Source of the DNA: a virus
Length of the DNA stretch: 40,942 bases
Strand: one strand, 5' to 3'
Virus record (IMG/VR): IMGVR_UViG_3300023115_000041
Coordinates: 1 to 40,942 of that record
In this document: positions 26,962 through 34,240 of the stretch, in pieces
How the letters are laid out: every line of letters starts with the position of its first letter
Position numbering within the stretch: position 1 is the stretch's first letter
The notes under the pieces: generated by a model
Told to the model about the DNA's origin: nothing
The model's database searches: none
The model's input: only the letters and a program-made list of their open reading frames with translations
Position numbers and translations under genes: made by a program

Positions 26962-28647
26962 ATGAGTTGGAAAAAACATTTTACTGTATATCAGGGACAA
27001 AATTCTGAGATGAAACCTAGCAGTGCTAGCCGTTTCCAAAGCTGGTTACCTGAAGTATACAGCGGTCAACCTAACCGTGTTGAAAGATATGCACAGTATG
27101 ACCAGATGGACATGGACAGTGAAATCAATGCTGCCCTTGATATTATTGCTGAGTTTAGCACACAATTAGACGAAACAAACAATTTACCGTTTGCAATTGA
27201 TTATGTAGGTGATACTACTGAAAGTGAAGCTAAAATTTTAGAGCAATCACTTCGTCAGTGGTGTAACTTGCAAGACTGGGACAGACGATTATTTAAAACA
27301 TTCCGCAATGCTGTAAAGTATGGCGATCAGTTTTTCATTCGTGATCCAGAAACATGGGAGTTATATTATGTTAACCCTGTTGACGTTACTAAAGTTATTA
27401 TCAATGAAGCGGAAGGCAAAGAGCCAGAGCAATACATAGTTAAAAACTTAGACTTAAACATGAAAACAAAAACTGTAAGTGAGCCTGTACAACATGCTAA
27501 TACTTACAGTACTGTTAATAGTATGATGCGTGGTAACACTATTGACCGTAACGGTTATGGTGCAGGCTCAGGCAACTACGCTAACAGTGGTGTAGGAAAC
27601 ATTCAAGAATACAACGTAGATGCAACACATGTTATCCATGCAGCACTTACAGAAGGTATGGACAGTGACTATCCGTTTGGTGCAAGTATACTTGATCCAA
27701 TCTTTAAAACTTACAAACAAAAAGAACTGTTAGAAGATAGTATCATTATCTACCGTGTGCAACGTGCACCAGAACGTAGAGTATTTTATGTAGACGTAGG
27801 TAACATGCCAGCAAACAAAGCAATGGGCTTTGTTGAGCGTGTTAAAAACGAAATTCATCAAAAGCGTATTCCAAGTAAAACCGGCGGCGGCACAACTATT
27901 ATGGATGCTGCATATAACCCGTTGAGTATTATGGAAGACTACTTTTTTGCACAAACTGCAGAAGGTAGAGGTTCAAAAGTTGAAGTACTACCAGGTGGCG
28001 AGAACTTGGGACAGATTGATGACTTGCGTTACTTTACAAATAAAATGCTAAGAGCACTGCGTGTTCCAAGCAGCTACTTACCAACCGGACCGGAAGATGG
28101 AACAGCAACACATGTAGACGGTCGTGTAGGCACAGCGTTTATTCAAGAATATAGATTCAATCAGTACTGTCAAAGACTGCAAAAAATTATTGCGCCAACA
28201 TTTGACAAAGAGTTTAAACTGTTCTTAAAGAACAGAGGAATTACAATTGATACTAGTATTTTCAATATACAATTTGTAGAGCCACAGAGCTTTAGTCAGT
28301 ATAAAGAAATCGAAATACATGCTGCCCGTGCTAATGTATTTGGCGGCTTAGAAGGATCACCGTATCTAAGTAGACGCTTTATTTTAAGCAAGTACTTAGG
28401 GTTAACTGAAGATGAGATTTTAGAAAATGAACGTCTATGGTTAGAAGAAAATAAATCAGGAACATCACCCGATGCCGACGGAATGCCAGGACTGGGTAGT
28501 GTTGGTGTTAGAGGATTTGATGTAGACAACGGAGAAGGTGTTCCTGACATGGGAGATTTAGAAGCAGGCGATACTGAAAGCGGCGACTCGCCAATTACAG
28601 GTTCAGAGAATGCAACAACACCTGCAGCGCCTGGGGGAGAAGTATAA
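26962..28647 (+). CDS. gp20: Portal protein gp20
   Basis: A 561-residue portal protein; T4 gp20 is 524. The portal forms the dodecameric ring at the head vertex through which DNA enters and leaves, and nucleates head assembly. Typical segments are EINAALDIIAEFSTQ near residue 55, FRNAVKYGDQFFIRDP near 115, then LLEDSIIIYRVQRAPERRVF and NKMLRALRVPSSYL, and VGTAFIQEYRFNQYCQRLQ in the C-terminal half. The last 60 residues are low-complexity, rich in Gly, Asp and Glu. The stop overlaps the next ATG by one base. The order gp20, small gene(s), gp67, gp21, gp22, gp23 is that of T4. Confidence 0.95.
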   Translation: MSWKKHFTVYQGQNSEMKPSSASRFQSWLPEVYSGQPNRVERYAQYDQMDMDSEINAALDIIAEFSTQLDETNNLPFAIDYVGDTTESEAKILEQSLRQWCNLQDWDRRLFKTFRNAVKYGDQFFIRDPETWELYYVNPVDVTKVIINEAEGKEPEQYIVKNLDLNMKTKTVSEPVQHANTYSTVNSMMRGNTIDRNGYGAGSGNYANSGVGNIQEYNVDATHVIHAALTEGMDSDYPFGASILDPIFKTYKQKELLEDSIIIYRVQRAPERRVFYVDVGNMPANKAMGFVERVKNEIHQKRIPSKTGGGTTIMDAAYNPLSIMEDYFFAQTAEGRGSKVEVLPGGENLGQIDDLRYFTNKMLRALRVPSSYLPTGPEDGTATHVDGRVGTAFIQEYRFNQYCQRLQKIIAPTFDKEFKLFLKNRGITIDTSIFNIQFVEPQSFSQYKEIEIHAARANVFGGLEGSPYLSRRFILSKYLGLTEDEILENERLWLEENKSGTSPDADGMPGLGSVGVRGFDVDNGEGVPDMGDLEAGDTESGDSPITGSENATTPAAPGGEV

Positions 28648-28847
28648 TGCGTAGTGGAGAATTTTTAAGAGAATACTACGAAGCACAAGACGATGAATAC
28701 AGCAATCGTGATATTAACGATGTTAGACGTAGCAGATTAACACTGAAACATCTTAATAGATTACGTAAACAACGTGAGATTCATAAAGTAGAACATGCTA
28801 GTAGACTAGAAAAAGTACAGCAAATCTACCGTGCACCTACCGAATAA
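28647..28847 (+). CDS. Small basic protein in the gp68 position (66 aa)
   Basis: A 66-residue, strongly charged protein. The first half is acidic (EFLREYYEAQDDEYSN) and the second half basic (RLTLKHLNRLRKQREIHK), probably all helical. It starts at the TAATG overlap with gp20. Small prohead-core genes gp67 and gp68 sit between gp20 and gp21 in T4. The next gene fits gp67, so this may play a gp68-like core role, but no sequence resemblance to gp68 is claimed. Confidence 0.65.
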   Translation: MRSGEFLREYYEAQDDEYSNRDINDVRRSRLTLKHLNRLRKQREIHKVEHASRLEKVQQIYRAPTE

Positions 28848-28869
28848 TTCAGTGTAATATATACTTATC

Positions 28870-28886
28870 TTTGACAATTAGTCAAA
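28870..28886. promoter_or_regulatory. Inverted repeat in the leader of the head-core operon
   Basis: TTTGAC and GTCAAA form a perfect 6-base inverted repeat around AATTA in the 144-base gap before gp67. Further down the same gap, CTGGT (28913-28917) can pair with ACCAG, and GTTACTAAATAATAAC makes a second small hairpin. The gap also holds TAAATA, a partial late motif, and ends with a strong ribosome site AAGGAGA. No other gene is seen in the gap. Confidence 0.35.
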
Positions 28887-28991
28887 AAGTACCGTTTTTA
28901 CACCCTTTTTACCTGGTAAAACGTCTTGGTTACTAAATAATAACTGTAAACCAGTCATGGTAAGCCTGAAAATATTTTAAGGAGATATATA

Positions 28992-29795
28992 ATGAGCAAT
29001 CACAAGGATTCACTAGTTAAAGTCCTTGAGTATCTTGTAAATGAAGAGCGTGAGAAGGCATCTGATCTTCTACACGACATTTTTGTTGAAAAAGCAAAAA
29101 ATCACTGGTCAGCACTTTCAGAAAGTGATGAGTCAGTAGAAGAAGATATTCAAGAAGAAGACTTAGACGAAACATACAATGTATCAGAAGAAGAAGTTGA
29201 AGAAGCAATTGATTCATATGATGCAGAAGAAGATTTTTTAGATGACATCGAGTCAGCTGAAGATGAAATCGACGCAGAAGAAGTTTTCGGCGAAGACGAA
29301 GACGAAGACGAAGAAGACATGGATGCAGATGACGCTGAAATGGACATGGCAATGGACATGGACGACGAAGGCGAAGAAGAAGCACCAGAAGCAGAAGAAG
29401 CAATGGCAAACGTTGAAGATGCAATCGCAGAACTACGTGCAGCATTTGCAGACATGATGGGCGACGAACCAGCAGAAGAAGAACCAGAAATGGAAGAAGA
29501 AATTGCGTTCGAAGCAGCAGACGACGATTCAGACGATGAAGAACTAGAAGAAGAGTTCGACGGTCTAGAAGAAGGCGTAGAGCTATCAAAAGTTAACGTA
29601 AGCATGCCAGACAATACAGACAGCGGCGCATCACCAGTTGCAGGTAAAAATGACATGGGTGGTAAAGCAGTTGACATGGCAGGCTCAGAAGAAAAAAGTC
29701 CAAAAGCACCAGCAGCTAAAGACATGGGTGTAACAGGACCAGAAGATGCAGGCGACCCAAAGCCAGCACCAAAACCAAAAAGAGAAATGAAGTAA
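28992..29795 (+). CDS. gp67: Acidic prohead core protein gp67-like
   Basis: A 267-residue, extremely acidic protein. The N-terminal helix LVKVLEYLVNEEREKASDLL and FVEKAKNHWSAL resembles T4 gp67, whose start is likewise a helical segment followed by a Glu/Asp-rich tail. Residues about 38-195 are mostly Glu, Asp, Ala and Met, with runs such as EDEDEDEEDMDADDAEMDMA. The C-terminal 70 residues contain Lys, Pro and Gly (KPAPKPKREMK). gp67 is a component of the scaffolding core and is cleaved by gp21 during maturation. The length is more than three times that of T4 gp67 (80). It is preceded by AAGGAGA and followed closely by gp21. Confidence 0.75.
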   Translation: MSNHKDSLVKVLEYLVNEEREKASDLLHDIFVEKAKNHWSALSESDESVEEDIQEEDLDETYNVSEEEVEEAIDSYDAEEDFLDDIESAEDEIDAEEVFGEDEDEDEEDMDADDAEMDMAMDMDDEGEEEAPEAEEAMANVEDAIAELRAAFADMMGDEPAEEEPEMEEEIAFEAADDDSDDEELEEEFDGLEEGVELSKVNVSMPDNTDSGASPVAGKNDMGGKAVDMAGSEEKSPKAPAAKDMGVTGPEDAGDPKPAPKPKREMK

Positions 29796-29798
29796 GTT

Positions 29799-30440
29799 AT
29801 GTATAAGTCTTTACAAGAGCACTTAACATATAATCAGGCTAATATTGTCACCGAAGCGATTGAAGAATCTGACGGTGGCAAAAGCCTATATATGAAAGGT
29901 ATCTTTATCGAAGGTGATGTACGTAACCAAAACAATAGAATTTATCCTGCTAAAGAAATTCATACTGCAGTTAAAGCAATCAATGAAAAAATTAAAAAAG
30001 GATTTAGTGTTTTAGGTGAAGCTGATCACCCAGACGACCTTAATATTAATCTTGATCGTGTGTCACACATGATTACAGAGATGGATATTGATGGTAACAA
30101 CGGTATTGGCAAACTGAAAATACTTCCGACTCCAATGGGAAACATTTGTAAAACCCTATTGGAAAGCGGTGTCAAACTAGGCGTGTCAAGCAGAGGCAGT
30201 GGCAACGTAAATGAAAGCGGTCATGTTAAAGATTTTGAAATCATTACCGTAGACATTGTTGCCAATCCAAGTGCTCCAGATGCTTATCCCGATCCAATCT
30301 ATGAAAGAATTATGAATCATAGAAGGGGTAATGTACTGATGGATGTTGCTTCAGCTGTTAAGCACGACGACAGAGCACAACGTTATCTCCAGGAAGAGGT
30401 GACACAATTTATAAACAACCTGAAGTATAGGAGAGATTAA
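29799..30440 (+). CDS. gp21: Prohead core protease gp21
   Basis: A 213-residue protein, the length of T4 gp21 (212). gp21 is the serine protease that sits in the prohead core and cleaves scaffold and capsid proteins after (Leu/Ile)-x-Glu. The GEADHP segment carries the catalytic His77, and GVSSRGSG carries the nucleophilic Ser130 or Ser131. The segment DIVANPSAPDA is also typical. The N-terminus contains ESDGGKSLYMKGIFIEGDV. It lies between gp67 and gp22, with only 1-4 bases on either side, as in T4. Confidence 0.95.
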   Translation: MYKSLQEHLTYNQANIVTEAIEESDGGKSLYMKGIFIEGDVRNQNNRIYPAKEIHTAVKAINEKIKKGFSVLGEADHPDDLNINLDRVSHMITEMDIDGNNGIGKLKILPTPMGNICKTLLESGVKLGVSSRGSGNVNESGHVKDFEIITVDIVANPSAPDAYPDPIYERIMNHRRGNVLMDVASAVKHDDRAQRYLQEEVTQFINNLKYRRD

Positions 30441-30441
30441 T

Positions 30442-31530
30442 ATGGCTCACTCAATAGATGAACTATTAAGCTCAGGTGCGCTCTCCGAAGAGGTTAGATC
30501 TTCAATCAGTGAAGCGTGGGAAACCAAGCAAACTGAACTACGTGAAGAAGTTGCAGCAGAACTACGTGAAGAATTTGCGGAACGTTATGAAAATGACAAA
30601 GCGCAGATCGTAGAAGCAATGGACACAATGATTGGCGAAGTTATTGCAAAAGAACTTGAAGAGTTCCAAGCAGACAAAGCTAAAGTAGCAGAAGATCGTG
30701 TTGCTTATCGCAAGCATATGTCAGAACATGCAAATGTACTTGACGAGTTTGTGATGGAAACACTTCGCAAAGAAATTAATGAACTTCGCGAAGACCGTGA
30801 GGCACAAGACAAGAACATGGCTCAATTAGAGGGCTTTGTACTTGAACAACTTACAAAAGAGCTCAACGAGTTTCATGAAGACAAACGCTCACTAGTTGAA
30901 GCAAAAGTCAAATTGATTAAAGAAGGCAAAGAAGCTATCGAGAGTACAAAACGTAAGTTTATTGAAAGTGCTGCAACTAAAGTTGAAGGAATTCTTGAAA
31001 ATACTATTAAGAAAGAACTTACAACACTAAAAGAAGACATCCAAGTTGCTAAAGAAAATACATTTGGACGTAAGATTTTTGAAACATTTGCAGCAGAGTT
31101 TATGAGCAGCTACCTTAATGAAGGTACAGAAGTTGCAAAACTAAACAAATCAATGGACAAGCTAAAAGCACAACTTGATGAAGCAAACAAAGCCGTTGCA
31201 GAGAAAGAAGTTCAGCTAACTGAATCAGCACGTAAAGCACGTATTGAAGCAGATAAAGCAGAACGTAAAACTGCCCTCAACGAAATGATGGCACCACTTT
31301 CAAAGCAACAAAAAGAAATAATGGGTGCACTACTAGAGTCTACTAAAACAGCAGACTTGCAGAATGCATTCAATAAGTATCTACCATCAGTATTGAAGGA
31401 AGATGCTAAACCATTAAAAGAAAAGAAGGTACTTAGTGAATCTACTAAAGAAGTCACTGGGGGAAAAACAGCAGAAGCAAATGTTGATGACAACATTGTT
31501 AACCTTCGCAAATTAGCCGGTATAAGTTAA
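30442..31530 (+). CDS. gp22: Prohead scaffolding core protein gp22
   Basis: A 362-residue, highly charged helical protein in the scaffold position between protease and capsid; T4 gp22 is 269. Most of residues 20-280 are coiled-coil-like with Glu/Lys/Ala/Gln repeats (ELREEVAAELREEFAERYE, then DKLKAQLDEANKAVAEKE). The C-terminus has LSKQQKEIMGALLESTK, KYLPSVLKE and NIVNLRKLAGIS, similar in style to the ends of gp22 proteins. Several Leu/Ile-x-Glu sites (for example LLE and LSE) are possible gp21 cleavage points. A good ribosome site (AGGAGAG) precedes it. Confidence 0.88.
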   Translation: MAHSIDELLSSGALSEEVRSSISEAWETKQTELREEVAAELREEFAERYENDKAQIVEAMDTMIGEVIAKELEEFQADKAKVAEDRVAYRKHMSEHANVLDEFVMETLRKEINELREDREAQDKNMAQLEGFVLEQLTKELNEFHEDKRSLVEAKVKLIKEGKEAIESTKRKFIESAATKVEGILENTIKKELTTLKEDIQVAKENTFGRKIFETFAAEFMSSYLNEGTEVAKLNKSMDKLKAQLDEANKAVAEKEVQLTESARKARIEADKAERKTALNEMMAPLSKQQKEIMGALLESTKTADLQNAFNKYLPSVLKEDAKPLKEKKVLSESTKEVTGGKTAEANVDDNIVNLRKLAGIS

Positions 31531-31541
31531 GGAGACCGATT

Positions 31542-32699
31542 ATGGACGCATTATTTGAAAATTGGAATGCAACCAAAGAAGCACTAACCGACGGTCTAAC
31601 TGGAACAAAAAAGCAAGTGATGGAATCAACACTTGAGAACACTAAGCGTTACTTAGCAGAATCTGCTACAGCTGGTGCAACTCAATCAGGTAACATTGCA
31701 ACACTTAACAAAGTTATTCTTCCAGTGATTCGTCGTGTTATGCCAACAGTTATTGCAAACGAAATCGTTGGTGTTCAGCCAATGACAGGACCAGTAGGTC
31801 AGATTCACACACTACGTGTACGTTATGCAGAAACAGCAGGCACAGCGACAGCAGGCGATGAAGCACTAAGCCCATTCGCAATCGCAACAGGTTACTCAGG
31901 TAACGCATCATCAGCAACAGCAGATGCAACTGCATCACTAGAAGGTGAAGCAGGACGCAAAATGAGTATTCAAGTACTCAAGCAAACTGTTGAAGCTAAA
32001 ACACGTAAGCTATCAGCACGTTGGACATTTGAAGCAGCGCAAGACGCACAGTCAATGCACGGTCTAGACGTTGAAGCAGAAATCATGCAAGCACTTGCAC
32101 AAGAAATTACTGCTGAAATCGACCAAGAGATCATTGCTTCTCTAAGTTCACTAGCAGGTACTGCAGCTGACACATATGATCAATCAGCAGTATCAGGTAC
32201 AGCGACATACGTAGGTGACGAACATGCAGCACTTGCAGTTCTAATCAACAAAAACGCAAACCTAATTGCAGCACGTACACGTCGTGGCGCAGGTAACTGG
32301 GCAATTGTTTCACCAACAATGCTAACAGTACTACAATCAGCGACAACATCAGCGTTTGCACGTACAACAGAAGGTCCATTTGAAGCACCAACAAACACAA
32401 AATTCGTTGGTACATTAAACGGCACAATGCGTGTATATGTAAACCAGTACGCAGCAGACGACACAATCCTAGTAGGATACAAAGGTTCAACAGAAACAGA
32501 CGCAGCAGCGTTCTATTGCCCATATATCCCACTAATGTCATCAGGCACAGTGCTAGATCCAGCAACATTCGAGCCAACAGTATCATTTATGACACGTTAT
32601 GGCTACGTTGAGCTATCAAACCAAGCATCATCACTTGGTAATGCAGCTGACTATCTAAGCAAAATTGCTGTTACAACTAACCAACTTGCATTCGCATAA
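31542..32699 (+). CDS. gp23: Major capsid protein gp23
   Basis: A 385-residue major capsid protein that forms the hexamers of the head. The core is conserved: LNKVILPVIRRVMPTVIANE, then GVQPMTGPVGQIHTLRVRYA, ARWTFEAAQDAQSMHGLDVE, WAIVSPTMLTVLQS, and near the end CPYIPLMSSGTVLDPATFEP with FMTRYGYVELS. T4 gp23 has 521 residues, so this one is compact and may lack the insertion domain. A gp21 site (Leu38-Ala-Glu40) precedes SATAGATQSG, so the mature protein may begin at Ser41, about 345 residues long. AAGGAGA lies 8 bases upstream. A terminator follows 23 bases after the stop. Confidence 0.95.
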   Translation: MDALFENWNATKEALTDGLTGTKKQVMESTLENTKRYLAESATAGATQSGNIATLNKVILPVIRRVMPTVIANEIVGVQPMTGPVGQIHTLRVRYAETAGTATAGDEALSPFAIATGYSGNASSATADATASLEGEAGRKMSIQVLKQTVEAKTRKLSARWTFEAAQDAQSMHGLDVEAEIMQALAQEITAEIDQEIIASLSSLAGTAADTYDQSAVSGTATYVGDEHAALAVLINKNANLIAARTRRGAGNWAIVSPTMLTVLQSATTSAFARTTEGPFEAPTNTKFVGTLNGTMRVYVNQYAADDTILVGYKGSTETDAAAFYCPYIPLMSSGTVLDPATFEPTVSFMTRYGYVELSNQASSLGNAADYLSKIAVTTNQLAFA

Positions 32700-32722
32700 T
32701 AGTTAGTTACTATTTTAAAAAT

Positions 32723-32751
32723 AAAACAGGCTTTTCGGAGCCTGTTTTTTT
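32723..32751 (+). terminator. Rho-independent terminator after gp23
   Basis: AAAACAGGCT (32723-32732) pairs with AGCCTGTTTT (32739-32748) around the six-base loop TTTCGG, and the T-run continues to 32751. It separates the head genes from the fibre genes. Confidence 0.85.
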
Positions 32752-32763
32752 ATGGCTATTATA

Positions 32764-32772
32764 GAATAAATA
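32764..32772 (+). promoter_or_regulatory. Late-type promoter of the fibre operon
   Basis: GAATAAATA contains AATAAATA, one base from the late consensus, 22 bases before the first fibre ATG. TATAAT occurs at 32775-32780 and ACGGAGA serves as ribosome site. The preceding terminator makes a new promoter here likely. Confidence 0.45.
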
Positions 32773-32794
32773 TGTATAATACGGAGATAACAAA

Positions 32795-34240
32795 ATGGCA
32801 AACGAAACAAGATTTCCAAACGGTATAACAGGTGGTAATGGCACCGACTTAGAAATAAAAAGTGATACAGATATTGCACTTTATCCTACGGATCATATTT
32901 GGATTAGTCAAGGAACTAAATTAATTTTTGAAGGCACTGCACCTGACGATTTTGAAATTAAACTACAAGCAACAAGTGTAACAGCAGACAGAAATGTTAT
33001 ACTTCCTGATAGAGAAGGTACACTATCATTAATTGAAGATTTTCAAGATGGCGGATTAGACTTAAATGTTAAAAGTTTAACCATCAGTGGTGCTGGTGAT
33101 ACAAGTATCACAGCCGGCGGCAATCTTGTATTAGATGCACAAAACAGAGTAGTTATTGCAGATACACCATTTAAATTAGCATCAATGACACAAACAGAAC
33201 GTGATGCATTTATTGCTACAAATGGAGATATGATTTATAACACAACAACTAATAGTTTTGATGTGTATGAAGATAGTCAATGGCAAGTAATGGGAACAGT
33301 TACAATTGATAACACAAAAGTAAGTGTAAGCGGTGACACGATGACCGGATTCCTTACATTACATTCAGACCCGACAGCAAATTTACATGCTGCAACTAAA
33401 CAGTACGTTGATGCAGAAGTAGCAAGTGTTGTCGATTCTGCTCCGGCTGCACTGGATACACTAAATGAACTAGCTGCAGCATTAGGCGATGATGCTAGCT
33501 TTGCTACAACTGTTACAAACAATATTGCAACTAAAGTAAGTAAAGCAGGTGATACAATGACTGGTCTACTTACATTAAGCGGAGACCCAACTGCAAATTT
33601 ACATGCTGCAACTAAACAATATGTAGATGCACGTGAGACAGCAATTACTAGTGCATATCAAACATATGCAGATCAGGCAGAAACAGATGCAAATACATAT
33701 ACTGATACTAGAGAAACAGCAATTACTAGTGCATATCAAACTGCAGATGCTTTAAAATTAAATTTAACAGGCGGAACATTAACAGGAAATTTAACTATTA
33801 ATACTGCCTCACCTACTATTCATTTAAACGATACATCAGATACAGGCATAGATGTTGCATTAGTTTCCGAAGGTGAAGCATTCTATATTACTGAACCTGA
33901 AGACACTGCAGGCTTGCAAGCTCCTACAGGCGGTAAGCAATGGTTAAAAATGGCAGACGATACTAGTGGTAATATTGATATATTATTATCTAATAGTGCA
34001 AATTCGACTAATAGAGTTTATCACGATGGTTATCATCCAACTGCAATTTCTGATGTTACTGGACTACAAACTGCATTAGATGCAAAAGTATCAACTACTG
34101 TTGTTAATTTAGGCGGCTGGACAATAACAGAATCTGGTGGTACACTTTATTTCGCTACCGGTGGTGTTAACAAAATGAAAATTGATGCTAGTGGAAATTT
34201 AACAGTAACAGGTGATATCACAGCGTTTGGAACAGTGTAA
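32795..34240 (+). CDS. Tail fibre-type structural protein with TKQYVD repeats
   Basis: A 481-residue protein with a beta-rich N-terminus (MANETRFPNGITGGNGTDLE, then DRNVILPDREGTLS), typical of phage fibre or virion proteins. Two 28-residue units GDTMTG...TANLHAATKQYVDA lie at about residues 180-207 and 252-279. Between and after them come helical DETAIT-type segments (RETAITSAYQTYADQ, RETAITSAYQTADAL). GDTMTG units are well known in trimeric tail fibres. The last 100 residues (NLGGWTITESGGTLYF, then GVNKMKIDASGNLTVTGDIT) resemble fibre ends of marine phages. It shares a TAATG overlap with the next gene. It could be a short fibre or a fibre-connecting protein. Confidence 0.75.
   Translation: MANETRFPNGITGGNGTDLEIKSDTDIALYPTDHIWISQGTKLIFEGTAPDDFEIKLQATSVTADRNVILPDREGTLSLIEDFQDGGLDLNVKSLTISGAGDTSITAGGNLVLDAQNRVVIADTPFKLASMTQTERDAFIATNGDMIYNTTTNSFDVYEDSQWQVMGTVTIDNTKVSVSGDTMTGFLTLHSDPTANLHAATKQYVDAEVASVVDSAPAALDTLNELAAALGDDASFATTVTNNIATKVSKAGDTMTGLLTLSGDPTANLHAATKQYVDARETAITSAYQTYADQAETDANTYTDTRETAITSAYQTADALKLNLTGGTLTGNLTINTASPTIHLNDTSDTGIDVALVSEGEAFYITEPEDTAGLQAPTGGKQWLKMADDTSGNIDILLSNSANSTNRVYHDGYHPTAISDVTGLQTALDAKVSTTVVNLGGWTITESGGTLYFATGGVNKMKIDASGNLTVTGDITAFGTV
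33332..33415 (+). repeat. Fibre repeat unit, copy 1
   Basis: An 84-base unit encoding 28 residues from GDTMTGFLTL to ATKQYVDA. The second copy is at 33548-33631. The two are clearly homologous at protein level and diverged at synonymous sites. Confidence 0.8.
33548..33631 (+). repeat. Fibre repeat unit, copy 2
   Basis: This encodes GDTMTGLLTL to ATKQYVDA, homologous to the copy at 33332-33415 and separated from it by 132 bases. Confidence 0.8.

Noticed and set aside
29017-29725. Two long minus-strand frames of about 190 codons opposite gp67
   Set aside because: They are shadows of the GAA/GAC/GCA-rich acidic gene, reading as Leu- or Ser-rich low complexity without a ribosome site.
33332-33631. 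CRISPR-like array
   Set aside because: The two 84-base units are translated fibre repeats (GDTMTG...TKQYVDA), in frame and not spaced as CRISPR repeats.
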